Shown here: piece after piece, positions 1-13,800 of the stretch
How positions within the stretch are numbered: position 1 is the stretch's first letter
How the letters are laid out: every line of letters starts with the position of its first letter
DNA from: Punica granatum
Lineage: Eukaryota > Streptophyta > Magnoliopsida > Myrtales > Lythraceae
Assembly (NCBI RefSeq): GCF_007655135.1
Contig: NC_045130.1
Span: forward strand, 5,952,001 to 6,016,000
Direction of reading: 5' to 3'
DNA length: 64,000 bases
Made by a program: the position numbers and the translations under genes
Notes under the pieces: model-generated
What the model was told of the DNA's origin: nothing
What the model saw: only the letters and a program-made list of their open reading frames with translations
Databases searched by the model: none

Positions 1-1240
1 GAGAGGATGAAGAAGGAGATGCAGGCCGTGGAGAGAGAGATCGCTGAAGCCGGAATCGAGAGGAATAGCTTCGAGGAGAAGTGCTGGGATCTCGACTCAA
101 CAATCGGGCACAAGTTGAAGGAACTCGAGGAACTCGCCAAGGAGTGCAACAAGACAATCCGCAAGTTAGTGCTTTGAACCATTAACTGTGAGATGTCTCT
201 TGCATTTGTTTAGGGACTGTCTCATGATTTTGCAATTTGCTCGTCTGTTCAAAGGTTAAAGCTTGGCAGCAATCTTCAATACGTGTTGAATCCGAGTGGA
301 ACTACGCCTGCTGAGGTGATGGGAATTGACTATAAGTCGACAATTACACCAGCACTTGATTCACACACCGATGAAATAAACAAAAGCTCGGTGGTTAAAC
401 TGGAGGAGATGATTGCTCTTCAACGGCAATTAAAAGAAAATTTTGCGAGGATTGAGGAAAAGAGAAACCGTGTTGCGGCTCTACATTCCCGTATAGAGGA
501 AGTGAGTGGAATACACTGTTTAACACGATTCTTTATGCTAGTATGATGTATAGAACTGCGGTGTCTGTTGGAATCGGAATGCATAAAGGTTCCAATTGAA
601 TATAGTGAACTATGATAAGGCTGATCTAAAGGGGTTCTAGATGATGTAGCACGGTATTTGCCTCGATGTAACTTGTCGTATCTAATATATTCGTTTTTCT
701 TGTCTGATTGCTTAAACTGCCAGCTTGAAGCTCGGTTGAATTCATTGAAGAAGGAAACACAGGAATATGTTCATAGATGTGCACTCGAAGCTAAAAAGAT
801 TACAGAAGAAATTCGGACGGAGGCTCACAACATGGGTATTGTGGAAAGAGAAGCTGCCGAGGTTCTTAAGGTATGGCGCTAACAATTTTTATGACATGGA
901 AACTCTCCTTGTTGCTCGTCTTCCTGTTTGTAAGATGTTGGCAGAAAGTTTTTAATCTCTGGTGGATAACTTCGGCTTATTCGAGTCTTTTTTTTTTTGG
1001 GTACAGGCATCTGAGTTGAAGTTGCAGGATGCTATCAAAGAAAGCGAGGAAGAAACTCAGAGGTGCGCCCTCGAACTCTTAGCAATGGTGGATTCAGTCT
1101 CGGAGTACAAGGAATACGTCGAAGGCAAAATCTCGGAGATGAAGCAGAGTCTCACGGATACCGCCAAGTCCGTATCAGAAGCTTACAAAGCTTCTCTCCC
1201 AGCACTACTTGCTCAAAGTTTGTGTTCGAACAAGCAGTAG
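1..1240 (+). CDS. NDC80: NDC80/HEC1 kinetochore protein, C-terminal part (5' end outside the window)
   Basis: Exons read as 1-164, 255-501, 724-870 and 1007-1240, joined at GT-AG introns with the frame preserved throughout. They give about 263 residues ending at a TAG at 1238-1240. The product is almost entirely charged coiled coil (many E, K, L and Q). Segments such as GTTPAEVMGIDYKST, LNSLKKETQEYVHRC and VSEYKEYVEGKISEMK match the C-terminal half of plant NDC80 as I remember it. In the family, NDC80 pairs with NUF2 in the outer-kinetochore NDC80 complex. The N-terminal calponin-homology microtubule-binding head lies upstream of base 1 and is not visible. This tail would pair with NUF2 and bind SPC24/SPC25. 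The introns are short (90-222 bp). No frameshift or premature stop is seen, so the gene looks intact as far as the window shows. Confidence 0.85.
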
Positions 1241-1376
1241 TCGAACACTTGTTTATAGGACCAGTTAGTTAACCGTTCGTTTCTGCTCGATCGTTATATG
1301 TGATTGTTGCTCATCTCTGATTTGTATATGCACGCATTACTAAATGAATTGGTATTTCGCTTTCTTTTCTAAACCC

Positions 1377-1687
1377 CCATTTTTTTTATAAGTAAATATG
1401 GTGGGCAGCAGTGATGGCAATCTTGCCGTCCCTCGTTGCGCAATATTCGGATTCTTGTGTTCAAGAACATATCAGACGAACTGAACAACCAGCGTAAGTA
1501 CTGACCCTGTTAGCGTAGCTTCACTAGGGGCCTGGTATAGTTCACAAAAGTCGGAGATGACTTCAAGCCCAAGCCAAAGAGCCATGCCTTAGCATATGTC
1601 CTCGGGGGATTTGAACTCAAGATCTAAGAGTCTCAAAATCACATGGGAATGAGATTGGAACCACTAGGCCATCACTCATGATTTTTC
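1377..1687 (-). mobile_element. tRNA-derived SINE (minus strand)
   Basis: Read on the minus strand, a pol III box A (TGGCCTAGTGG, at 1661-1671) is followed about 40 bp later by a box B-like GAGTTCAAATCCC (1606-1618). This is the internal promoter layout of a tRNA-derived SINE. The far end is an A-rich tail (the T-run near 1380-1387 on the plus strand). The 9-bp direct repeat TCTAAACCC at 1368-1376 and 1688-1696 brackets the unit and fits a target-site duplication. Outside the boxes the body does not resemble the SINE near 37 kb, so they may belong to different families. Confidence 0.6.
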
Positions 1688-1696
1688 TCTAAACCC

Positions 1697-3402
1697 TTTA
1701 AAATGAGGTTTTGACATCTCGCATATATTGTAGAGCCTTCTCTGGAGTGGATGGCCAACTTGGCAGACCTCATCTGCTTAGTTGGTCGAGCTCGAGCTTC
1801 GACCTCTATTGATCCAAATCATGGCCAATCTATTCTGGCTCCACAGCAGCCTTGGTGTCTTGATTATGCTTTATCTTGGTTGTAGATGATATTGGAAGAA
1901 ATTATTGATTTATTATCAAATCCGTCCACTTTGTCTACCATGGAACACGGCTGACACTGAGCTGCCTCGACTACCCCTCAACCCGAAGCAGATTTGCCTC
2001 GATTGAGATTGTGGGGTGGCTGAGATGACTTAATGTTGGTCGCCTCAGATTGTAACGAGGCCGGATGTGGGCACTGGCCATGAAAATCAAAGTCATTACT
2101 TAGGGAAAAAAAAAACAAAAAAACCCTAACTTATGATGTCGGTAAGAAAAATGAGAATATATAATTTACAAAAAATGGGGGAAATTTAGTCAAACCGGAA
2201 AAGTCAACTGAAAGAGAGTCGACGTTCATGTAATTAGAGATTCTAAATGGGCTATGGCCCTATACTATCTTCGGCCCAGCCCATTCCCTTTCTACTGTTC
2301 TTCAGTCCTCTTTCTGTTGAAAAAAGATTATTCATTTTTTAAACCAGAAAAAAGATGATTATTTATTTTCTTTCAAAATCCAATATTTAATTTTTCCATT
2401 TCTTTTGCCATTTTAAATTTTGATCACACACAAACTGTCGAGATTTCGTTTCAAAATTCAGACATAAATCAAAATATATTAAAACACCCAAAGCAATGCC
2501 TACTTAGTCTCTCGTGTCGAATAGTACGTATATTGCTATTTAATCGATAGGCTTAATTGCTCCTCGCCATAAGTCATTAGTATTGCAAAGAAAAGGAACT
2601 AAAAAGGTCGGTACTATGCTTGCGCGCTAAGACAAGGCAAGGGAGAGAAGTCATTATCTGTCTCTTTTATTTGAATAGCATCCTCTTCTCTTCAACTTTC
2701 ATTATGATGACTATAACAAACTAAAAAATATAACACATAATTATCGGAATCTTATAGTTCCCCGCATATTCCATCTAATCCCAGCCCAAGCACACGTAAT
2801 TATCGAAAAAATTACAGCGAACTCTGACTAATCAGTTATTTTTATTCGAAAAAAATTCACCATCTTTGCATAGCACATTAGGTTTGGTAAGCCACTGATG
2901 GAGTTTCCCATTTGTTTCAATCTTGTGATGGTGTGTAGGAAATTTGGGAAACGTGGAATACATCATTTTGGCAATTTTTGACAATATAAGAGAGAGAAGA
3001 GAGACTGTGATGTAACAAATAAAAAAAAATTTAAAAAGGAAGAATCAAATTCAAGACCCCATAAAGCTCCCATAGCCTTTTAATTTTCTCCCCTTCCACC
3101 AAAAGTTAATAATCATAATAATAATATATACGAATCTCGAGTTAATTTAAATAACTTCTCGCGTATTAAATAAGATATTAGATTCGAGTATTGAAAATAA
3201 AGAAAATTTACGCTTAGAGAAACTTATCATTTAATGGATTGACTCGGCGTCTTATCTCAAGTTGAATTAGCACGGGTCGTTTGTTTCTGAATATCAAAGT
3301 GTACTGTCGGAGAAAAAAAGATAAAAAATATATATATATCCAAAACAAAAACTAAACTAATATAAGCGGCCCAGAGAGAGAATGGGGGAAAACATTCCTC
3401 AC
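1697..3402. other. intergenic region between NDC80 and the first vasculin-like gene
   Basis: About 1.7 kb with no supportable gene. The first part is moderately GC-rich and without long open frames. From about 2100 on it is strongly A/T-rich. The last 300 bp should hold the promoter of the next gene, but nothing beyond a TATA box is convincing. Confidence 0.6.
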
Positions 3403-3408
3403 TATAAA
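3403..3408 (+). promoter_or_regulatory. TATA box of the first vasculin-like gene
   Basis: TATAAA inside ACTATAAAACCC is followed about 55 bp later by a CT microsatellite (3460-3474), a common layout at plant transcription starts. It lies about 780 bp before the ATG at 4190, which implies a long leader that may contain a 5'-UTR intron. Confidence 0.5.
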
Positions 3409-4189
3409 ACCCAAACACAGAAGGATTGAGGCCAAGATCGCTGTAACTTCCTCTCCCACTCTCTCTCTCTCTCTACAATCTTTCCCTCTCTTCCCCCTTC
3501 TTCTTCTCCGGCGCTCCCGCAATCAAATTTTGGCTCTCCTCTTCGCTCAATCCCGCAGCCCCTCTCCTCCCCTCCGAGTGTTTTCCAGCAATCGGAGTTC
3601 GTTTTGGTGCTCCACTGCCGCCGTTGGACCTGCTTGCTTGCTGTGACGGGGGACTACGAGCAGCACGACAGTCGCTTCTCGGCTGCTGCTTCGAATTCGC
3701 TGACGGGTTTGCTGTTTTCTCGTTCCTTCCATCTCCTGGAATCGTGGATTCCGGGTTTTTTTTTTCCGCCGACTGCCTTTGATTCTTCTCGCTGCTGAGT
3801 CTTCCGCTCCCGTTTTCGTCCTGTTCTCTTCCCTGCGCCCCCGGGATTTTTGGGGAGCTCATATCCTCTTAGGGTTTCTCCCTATGTATGGCCCGTAACT
3901 CGCACTTCTCATGCAATTAGCCCCCTCGCTTAGGACTCCGGTATTTTGGGGTCTCTCTGTTTGTTGGCAGATACTGTACAGACTACGTAGAATCGACAGA
4001 GATATTGCTTATTCTGTACGGGGCAATCTCATATGAACTGAAGGCGAAGTTCATCCATTGGCTAAAGTGGGGATTGAGTGCAATTGGGTTTTTGGAAGAA
4101 CCAGACAATCTGTACGGGGATTGAGAGGATTGGAGTTGAAAAAAGAAAGATTTTTTATATTAGTTACATTAGAATGATTTTCTACAAGC

Positions 4190-7100
4190 ATGGATAAAAG
4201 TGAGCCTGCATTGATTCCGGAATGGTTGAAGAGCAATGGAAGTGCCAGCAGTGGCGGAAATAGCCAGTTTCCGTTTCCTTTGCCCTCAGGTACTCTTGGT
4301 CTACTCTGTATGCCTTATCTTGTTTTTGGTGAAAACAATGAAGTGATTATTACGTTTGTCTCTGGAAATACATTGAGTTGCATGGTGGAAGCCCATTATA
4401 GATGTCATGTGTGTAAGAACTGGTTGCATCAGTTGTTTGGTATATGTTCGTCTTGGGTTGTCAGTTTGTTAATGACATTGAGTTGCACGGTGGAAGCGCA
4501 TGATAGATGTCATGTGTATAAGAACCGGTTGCATCAGTTGTTCAGTTTATGTTCGACTTGGGTTGTCAGATTTTAATTTATTCATTGTAATTGAAATGTC
4601 CAATTTTTGCATAATGGCGTTTTTTTGTTGACGTGTACAGCAGCATTTAAGGGATTACGTTCCATCGATGTCAAGGGTCCTGATTCTGTATAGGTTGCTA
4701 GTAGAGAGCGTATAGGTTGCAGCAAGTTGGGTTGTCTGGAAGTACTTTACATTTACTATATTTGTCTGCTAGACAATGGGTTTACCCCTTCTGACTGATG
4801 GAGATTCTTCATTTCTCTGCCATTCTGGTTTAATGAGATTTCTTTCTGTTTAGTATATCCTAGAGAGTCAGGAACTTCTATTTTTTATTCTTGCTTATTA
4901 AATTATCATATCTTTATTTGATAGAGGATCATTCTGGATCGAAGCATTCAAGGCATAAGTCTTCCAACGGCAGTAACCAACGTGAGAAAGGCCATCCATT
5001 TGTTTCTGATCGAACCACCTCCTCCTATTCTGGTCGAAGTACCAGTACAAAGGACTCGCTGCGCTTGAAGTCACACGTTAGCTTTCCTAGGTCTTATCGT
5101 GATAGGGAGGGGGATAATCGTCATGATTTTGGGGACAGGAACAAATCTTTCCTGGGGGATAACAGATACCTTGAGTATGCTGACGATCTGGGTAGTTTTC
5201 TCCTGGGGAAGTCAAGTAAGGACATGTTACGCCATTCAAAATCCGTGGTTGGTCAAAAATCAAATGGCATATTGCCTAGGAAGGGTTCTGGCGACTTAAT
5301 TGATGGCAGTAACAGTAACCACATTAACAGTAGCACTCCACTGCTTTTGGATGGCTGTATGCCTAGTAACATGCAAGCTGCACCGGGAAAGGATTTTCCT
5401 TCTTTAAGAACTGAACAAGATCAAAGTTCTTCAGAACTAAGCAGAACCCCATCACCTGGTTTGGCTGTTCCTGCTCAGAGTTTACATAGTGCAAGTGCAA
5501 ATTTGATTGGTACGGAAGGGTGGATGTCATCTCTGGCAGAGGTGCCGGAGTCGATTGGAAGCAGTTCTATAGGAAGTCTTTCTTCTCAGCAGACTCTCTT
5601 GGCAAAGTCAGCTCCTTTGGCACAGCGTGCAAACGGTCTCAACATGGCGGAAGCAGTGGCTCAGAATCCAACTCATGCCCATACGCCTCCCCAGGTAAAT
5701 TTAGTTTTCTGGTTAATTTTGTTGTATATTTTCTTCTCAAATTGCACGCGAAATAATATGTTTCACGTTTGCAGCTATCTATTGATACTCAGAGACGTGA
5801 AGAGTTGGCAATCAAGCAATCTAGGCAACTAATTCCTGTGAGGCCGACCACATCCAAACCTTCTGTAAGTGTTCTTTGAAATTTCTTTGGTTTAGGGGGA
5901 GATCATTGATATTAGTACTATAGTATGGAAAAATATAGGTGGTTTGTAGAGTCCTGATAGTTTAGTTTTCTACCAGCAATTAATTGCTAATGGACTGACG
6001 TTGTGTTGCTTGGACGATTCCTTTGTATGCTGCCAGCCTTTCAATCTGACATATGGTGTTTTTTTAACAATTCATCATTTCATGGTTGCGTGAAAATGGT
6101 GTAAGCCTTTTGAAGTGCTAAAGTTTTTCCATGCCAATTCTCAGAGGTTTTTATATTTTACACACTAAAGCAGATACTAATAAAGTAGTTTTGTCGACGA
6201 ATTGTTTAGATAGTTCTTTTTTTCCCTTGTACGCTATTGCTGAAGATTTTTTAATACTGCTGTCTCTCTATTTTCCAGTAGACGTTCCTCTCAAGCCTGA
6301 AATCCCCTATTAATAACTTGTATTTCATTAAAAAAGGGATTGATATCGTGACTCAATTGTTGAAACTTGTATTTGCTAATCTGGGTTATCATTGCTGGAC
6401 TCATAATTGAACACAGTGACTGCAAGTTCTTTATCCTGTTATCTTCCGGGTTTGGAGATTTGTTATCTTGCATGTATGATACCGCGGGGGAAGCTGAAAT
6501 ACATATTTAACTAGACTGCATTCGCGTAGGTAGTTTTGCTTTTATATACCAGCTGCTTGCTGCCTAAGTTTGCAGCAAGCACTTGACTTGCAGCTATGAG
6601 CTATCAGTGAAAACCCTATTAAGAAATGGCATTCTCTCTAAGCAATAGTGCGAGATCTCCCCGTTTTGCCTATCATAAGGATTTGTCCTATTCGTGTCTT
6701 CTCCATTCCAGCTACGGCCATGAGTTATATCTTCATTACACCTTGAATGAAATAGAAAGAATCTCTAGTTTGGAGTTTTTGATATGAATTAATTGCCAAG
6801 GTGACTTTCAATATTTTTCTGGGTTACTCATTTTAAAGCTTCTCGTCCTTAGCATGTCAAACATAATAACGCTGTTTCCATCATCATAATTTTGGGTGGG
6901 GTGGTTGCTTTTTCTTTTGTTTTTTCTTTTTCATTTTGTATTTGATGGCAACATGTGCGTGTTGAAAAGGTCAAATTTATGACTAACAGTACACAGATTG
7001 TATTTGGTACTGATCTACGGCATATAGTTATATGTGATACTTAGACTGAATCGCTATTCTGCTTATGTGGCTTGAAAGTAGTACAGTCCTATGTAGTAAT

Positions 7101-8190
7101 ATTTCTTCAGATTAAGGCTCATGGTGAGATGAATATTGAATTAGTTAAATGAGGCGCTCCCTCCAAAAGCTTTTAGAGGCAACATTGCTTGACTTGGCAA
7201 GAATGAGTTAAAGATTTGAATTCAAAGGAGGTCATCATCATGTCCACGAGACTGCGTTAACATGTTCTTTTTCTGTATTTTTCAGTCACTCAGCACTTTG
7301 GAGAAGTCAAAGTCTAAAACTGTGCAGCAGTCTCCATTTTCAACGGTTAAGTTTGATGCTGCAAATACATCTAATCTGAGCAAGCTGCAGGTTTTGAAGT
7401 GCTCGCGGGAGCTGAATGGTGCCTCTTCACCTAGGGAAAAGTCAAGTCCTAGAAATGCTTTCACCGCCCCCCTAAGTCAAACTCATGCTAGTGCTTCCGC
7501 TGCCTCTGCTCCAAGCAGGAAAAAGAACCCTGTCAATGGTCAAATTGTGGCTGCTCCTGATCGAAGAATGGGGGTCCTATCATTGGGGAATTTGGAGAAG
7601 AGACCGTCTACTCAAATCCAGAGTCGCAAGGATTTCTTAAACCTTATAAAGAAGCAGTCCTCTGGAACTGCGCCTGCTGCTAGAACAGAGGATTCACCTT
7701 GTGTAGTGGAGAAGTCCAACGATTCAACTGGAGAAGTTGCTACTCCTGAAGAAGCCGCAGCTTCTGTGGAGTCAATTAACAAACATGACCTTCCCAATCC
7801 TGACTTGCCAGTTGAGAATGGTGGTAACATGAGCGAAAATGGGGAGTGCATCGAGAATGGTGGTATGACAACTGAAAATGGTGAGCACCATGAAGAAGTG
7901 AAGAAATTAGAATTTGACGTTCCTCCTCCTGATGAGAAAGAGGCTGAATTCTTGCGTTCACTGGGGTGGGATGAGAGTACTGGAGAAGATGAAGGCCTCA
8001 CTGAGGAGGAGATTCGCTCCTTTTACGAGGTAAACAACTAAAACACACAATTGCTTTAAATTTGCCCGGTTTCTTGGATGTTTTGATGGGAATGCGAGAC
8101 ATGTTAGTTCTTTAGTAGCTGTTTTAGTTACCTTTTATCTATTCCATATCGCTGCAGCGCATCAGGACAACTGTGCCTTCAGAACTCTAA
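4190..8190 (+). CDS. vasculin/GPBP1-like protein, paralogue A
   Basis: Exons 4190-4289, 4925-5694, 5775-5864, 7286-8029 and 8158-8190 give a 578-residue, Ser-rich, largely disordered protein. Three short conserved patches stand out. The N-terminal SEPALIPEWLKS (residues 4-15) comes first, then KDFPSL (189-194). Near the C-terminus, about 539-568, lies a patch with FLRSLGW followed by GLTEEEIRSFYE. The last patch recalls the end of animal vasculin (GPBP1), a GC-rich-promoter-binding protein, and plant members of this kind have no firm function known to me. The gene has the same intron phases as the paralogue 2.6 kb downstream. The last exon adds only about ten residues (RIRTTVPSEL) and differs completely from the paralogue, so the C-terminus may have been lost or replaced. 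The ATG matches the paralogue's ATG. The vasculin assignment rests on motif resemblance only. Confidence 0.7.
4370..4577 (+). repeat. 105-bp tandem duplication in intron 1 of vasculin-like gene A
   Basis: Two adjacent copies (4370-4474 and 4475-4577) start with ACATTGAGTTGCA and end near TGGGTTGTCAG. They differ by scattered substitutions. The paralogous gene lacks this repeat in its first coding intron, so the duplication happened after the two genes separated. Confidence 0.8.
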
Positions 8191-9560
8191 TGCGGAGCAG
8201 TCAATGGGAGCCTTGGACTGAACTCTTTGGAGCACTAGACGGGATTTTAATCTTGCCGCCTCCTGCCTGACTTGGAAACTAGTTTCAACTCATTAATTCG
8301 ACGCTGCTTCATTCTTTTTTCCTTTTATGGGCTTCTGTAGGTGAAAAACCAAATCGAGTTGTTACTCGGAAGAGGGTGCAGGGGTCTAGTAAGGCAAGGC
8401 AGAAAGGGTGATTGATTGATTTTGTTTTAGGAAGTGACATAGGAAGGCAGGCATATAGCTGAGGGACTCAATTGAAGAGGGAAGAATAGAAATTCTTTTT
8501 TGTTTTAAATTTTCCTGCATAGGTTTTTGCAATTTTTCTGAGGGAAGGCATTTGGATAGTCTATGGGCTGTTTCTGTTCATTTGATATGATGATATTAAT
8601 CAGAGAAATAGAGGGTACAAAAAAGGGAACTAGTTTCCATTCTTTGAACTATTTTGCTGGGTATATACATGTTGGTTGGAAAGGGGAATTAATTGTTGTA
8701 ATTTTTTTTTTAATCGCGGATGACTAGGCCCCGAAATGAGTGATGCTCGAGCTGAGAGTCGAGGAGATAGTATAAACCATGATCGTGTTATTCGGTTGGA
8801 GATTCGAAGAGTTTGGCCTCCGAGTGAGTTAAAGAGTATCATCTGATTGATTGAGGAGTTAAAACAATGTAGCAATTAATAAGAGTCATTGCACTATTGA
8901 ATGCACTAATCAATGGCAAACGTTTCACACAATTAGGAGGAAAGCGAAGTTGGATTGGATGGACTGATTCGGTTCTATAAGGCATTTTGATGGAACATGA
9001 CATAATTAACACAAAGGATCATCCGACTAATTTGTGTCCTTCATCGACAGATTAATATTTAACAAATAATCCAATGGACTCAACTTACCCATTAAACCGA
9101 CTCGACCATACAAGAGAATACCGATACTTCTTGTTGGGCGACTTGCACGACCTGTGTGTTTAGGCAGCTTACCTCTGCACGGTCGACTTAGTCAGGTGGA
9201 GTTCGAACAATTCGCTATGGTTGGTTTTAGAGTTTTTTTTTTAAAACTCTATTACATTTAACTCAACTTATCTTTAATTTAATGACACAATCATTACTTT
9301 TATTTTTTCTTCAATTTTTTTCACAATTCAATTCAATTTTTAATACTAAATTCTCTCAATTATTCATTACTTTTTTACATTTCAACGACACAATTATTAC
9401 TTCATCTCAACTATTCATTAATTTTTCTCATAATCCAACAATACAATCACTACAACAAAAATAAATATAATTATTTATAATTAGAAATTCCATTCCATTC
9501 CCAAACAAAACATAACATTTTTGAAAATTTTTAGTAATTATATAATTATTTTATTGTTAT
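8191..9560. other. 3' UTR and intergenic region; AT-rich MITE-like block near 9222-9512
   Basis: The first 400 bp are probably 3' UTR of gene A. At about 9222-9512 lies a very AT-rich block ending in TTCCATTCCATTCCC. Such ends are common in small non-autonomous DNA transposons, but I cannot define clean terminal repeats or a target-site duplication. No gene is seen. Confidence 0.4.
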
Positions 9561-10802
9561 CTTATCAAGGTGGAGTTAGAGGGAGAGGGGGAAGAAGGGG
9601 GCTTTTCTCTACACTTAGCTGCTAGGGTTAGGGATTTTTCCAAAGAGGAAGGGGACAGAGAAGACATCAATCACAAAATCAGCAGCGAGACGAGACGAGA
9701 CCAGACGAGACGAGAGAGAAACCAAAGCAAAGCGAAGCGAAAGCCATTTTTGTTCCTGCTAATATAACCCAAAGCCTACCACCACACACCTTCCTACCCC
9801 CTTCAGTCGCTCTTCTTCTCCTTCTCCTCCTCCTCCTCCTCCTTTCTCCAAGAACTCTTATTGACAAGCAGCAGCAGCACACAGAGAAACCCTAGAACCC
9901 ACCACCACCCACACCACAGAGATTGCCAAACAGAGACATTCCCCCCCATTTGATAGGATACCACACCCTTCTCCTCCACCGGAGATCGCAATTTCAATCC
10001 CCCACCCTTCCCCGCCGTGCAGGAACCCTAGGATTTGGGGACTGCTCACCCTCCTTTTCCCTTCCCCGTACACTACCCCCGGTTTCGTGGGTTGCTGCTC
10101 TCCCTAGGGTTGCGGTTTCTCTCTGGGTGTGGATTCTCGAGCGGGAGCGTGCTGTTCCGTTCAGGGAGATTTCTGTCCTGTCCTATCCTATCTCGCGGTA
10201 ATCAGTTATAAGCTGAGCCTGTAACGGAGGCCGCCGGGAGGGGGGGTCTCCTCCGGTGTTCTCGTCCTGGTTCTGTCAGCCTGGAGGGGTAATCGTTTCT
10301 CGGATGGAATTGGGCTCGTCGTTGTAGACTCCAGTATCCTCACCGCATGGTGGTTGCGGCATTCTTCTGACTGACTGACCATTCATTGGTTTTGGTTCTG
10401 GAACCATGGGATTGTGGCCTGCATAGCAGTTCCATTTCTGCATTGTGAGGAAGATAACCCTAGTTACCCCATATAGACCAGTTTTGGTGCTTCGGGTGTT
10501 TGTGGATTGTGCCGAGCCGAAAGGGGGCGGCATACCGTTTTTTCGGTGCCTTTGAGTGGTGAAATGAAGCTGTTCGTTGCTGAGTGAGAAGTTTGGATTT
10601 GCCATTTATGAGAGTCTTATAGGAAAGAAATTGGATTCTGGTGGTTCGGTGAAAGTGGGATTGGACTGCATTTGGTACGGGGAAAGACTTGACAGTTTTG
10701 TATTTGGCTCGAGAAGATTGACATAGAAGAAAGAAAGAAAGAAAGAATCGGGATTCCTTTTTTCCATTTTTTTGCTTTCCTTTATGATGTTTGTCAATAA
10801 GT
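9561..10802 (+). other. probable long 5' leader of vasculin-like gene B
   Basis: CT- and TCC-rich sequence (including a TCC run near 9823-9842) precedes the second paralogue. Around 10640-10680 a stretch resembles the same-position leader of gene A (4065-4095: GTGGGGATTGAGTGCAAT versus GTGGGATTGGACTGCAT). This suggests the leaders are homologous and transcribed. Several short upstream open frames are present; none is convincing as a protein gene. Confidence 0.45.
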
Positions 10803-13800
10803 ATGGATAGAAGTGAGCCTGCACTGATTCCAGAATGGCTGAAAAGCAGTGGAAGTGCCACCAGTGGTGGTTACGGGAACCACCAATATTCATCTTCTTT
10901 GCACTCAGGTATTATTTTTGTTCTTGGCTTGACGAAATTTTTTTTGTCTCGGCATGTTGAAGACTTTTCTCTCTGTCATATATATATATGTGAAAAATGG
11001 AGAGCACTTGGTATGATATTTATTATCCTGGTCATTTCACATTAAGGAAGATTCGGTTATATGCATGTGCATTAAGAAAAAGAAAATTGCATTCCATGTG
11101 CGCACATCTTAGTCTGCTGGGACATAGGTAAATACCGAGGCTTTTGGGGTGTGGAAATGTTTGTGTGAATTTGGTTTTCGTAGATATTATTCTGTTCGTC
11201 CAACAATGTATTTGTTTTTTATGATGGATTGGCGATGATGCAATCTGGTTTTATAATTCTTGCTGCATCGCACCTTAGGTTCCTTCGGAGCTTACAGCCG
11301 ACAAATTATAATCACTGTGTTTGATTTGTGTGGCAGATGATCATTCTCTATCAAAGCACGCTAGAAATAAGTCGTCCTTTGTCAATAGTGAGCATGATGG
11401 GAGCCGATCTTTTGGTTCTGAAAAAACTACTTCCACCTATTTCCGACGGAGTACTAGCGGCAAGGATTCTTCCCACTCAAGGTCCTACAGCAGTTTCAAT
11501 AGAAGCCACCGGGACAGGGAGTGGGAGGATGGGCCGGACTTCAGGGACAAGGACAGGTCCATTCCGGGTGACCACAGGCACCGCGAGTACTCTGACCATA
11601 TAGGCGGTGTATTGCCTGGTAAATTTAGTAAGGAAACTTTACGGCGCTCGCAGTCTATGGTTAGCAGGAAGCCTGAAGGGAACTTGCCAAAGAAGGTGGC
11701 TGGTGATTCTGGCGATGCCAGCAACAGCAACAATCATATAAAGAGCAGCTCGCTGCTCCTTCCCAGTGGCAGTGTTCCAAGTAGCATGCAAACCTCGTTT
11801 GGGCGAGACTTTCCTTCTCTTGGAGCAGACCAGAAGCAAAGCTCTTCTGAGTTAAGGAGAGTCCCTTCTCCCGTTCTGCCTAGTGCTGTTCACAGTCTAC
11901 CAGGTCCTGGTGCTGGAGTAATTGGGGCAGATGGATGGACTTCATCTCTGGCTGAGGTACCTGGAGTAATTGCAAGCAGCAGCACTGGTAGTTTGCCGTC
12001 TCAGCAAGCAGTCTCTGGAGGCTCGGTCCCTCTGGCTCAAAGAGTGGGTGGGCTTAATATGGCAGAAGCAGTGGCCCAAGGTCCCTCTCGTGCTCGAACG
12101 CCTCCACAGGTACCTTTTGTTCTCATCTGGGTTTTGGCATTCTCGTTTCTTTCCATAGCACAACATGGAGGCCAACATGTATCATTATTTGCAGGTGTCT
12201 GTTGACAGTCAAAGGCTCGAAGAGCTTGCTATTAAACAATCTAGGCAACTAATTCCAGTGATACCATCCACCCCCAAACCTGTGGTAAGGATTCTTATAT
12301 CATATTTTCTCATGACCCTTTCAATATTAATAGATTAACCTAAAGAATGCTGTTTGCAGTCTAGGTCAGCATGCTTTGACTGTCCATGACATATCGACAC
12401 ACTCTGACTGAGGTCATATGATTTGCATGAATTGTTCTGGGGAAGGCTTTTTGATGTCGTGAATTGTTCTCCTATGGTATCTTTGGTTGTTTGTAAGAAC
12501 TTGCTTGTAGATCGAATTCTTAAATCTCCTTATATATTATTTATCTCTAGTGTATTGATGACGGGGTGGTTTTTAATCTGCGTGAACCAATTTATCTAAG
12601 ACCTAAAACTCTGTGAAGCTGCTTTTCTTTTCACTGCTCAGTATCTGTATTCTTCCTTTCCGTCTGCATATACTTTTATCGCAGACCTTTGGACCTTAGC
12701 TACTACTGATGACAATACTGAAATAAACCGTCTTTTGTGACCTTCTCATCATGTTGCTCGCCACCTTAGACTCTACACCAAACTGCTTGCGCATCTGCCT
12801 CAACTAGGATATTCTGTAGGCTCTTCTTTATGTTCATTGCCATGTCCTTTTTTGTGCGATCATCCTGGTATTCTGACACACGAGATACTCCAGGGTTAAA
12901 GACTTCTAAGATTCCTTTAATGAATTGCATATCAATTAAGACAAAGAAGAGTAACAGTTCAAGTTTGTTTATTCAGAGCAGTCACTTCATGTTAACATGG
13001 AATATAATTTTTTTCTCTAATAGGAGAAGGTAGAGAACTATAGTTTAGTTGGTGATTTGTTGCATTATTACTACAAGGGATTAATGCAAAGTCTAACTCT
13101 ATGATAATTTATGTTATCATTGTAGCAAGCTTGATAGAGATATTATAATACACATCGATCCATTATTTGCACTATTCATTCCATGCTTTGCTTATGTTCA
13201 TTTATGAGCAAGCATTGTGATAACTGTTTGAAAAGGTAATCTATTAGACAATAAGCTTGAAGCATTTGTCAAGCATGAGCTACATGTTATTCTCTGTGAA
13301 CTCGCTCTTGAGTTTCTCCTTGCGCATTCACTGTGATAAATACCAATCTTTCTGAAGCTGAACTCGGATCAATGCATATTTTAAGCATAACAGCTTGCAC
13401 TCCAAGCATATCTTTTCTGCTGAGACATCAGAAAGAGCAGTGACTTGAAACCATATCTTGCTGGAATGACTAGAATTGTGGCAATGAGATGTGCCCCTAT
13501 ATGCGTGTTAGCAATTTGAATCTCTATGCTGTCAATGCTTGTATTGAAGATATTTTGATGCAATTGATATAGCAATTTGTTGATGGGGATTCTTTTTTAT
13601 GTTCCTTTTGCAGTTGCTCGGTCCTTCGGACAAATCAAAGCCAAAGACTGGGCAGCAGCAATCTCAGTTCTTGACTTCACAGAGCAATCAAAGCCTTCGT
13701 GGTGGTTCTGCGAAGTTCGATTCTGGAAAGACATCTAGCAATCTGGGCAAGCTGCAGGTGTTGAAACCAGCCCGAGAGCTTAATGGCGTCACTTCAACTG

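Noticed and set aside
9223..9512. Well-defined MITE
   Set aside because: The AT-rich block looks MITE-like, but no reliable inverted ends or target duplication could be set, so it is only mentioned in the intergenic entry.
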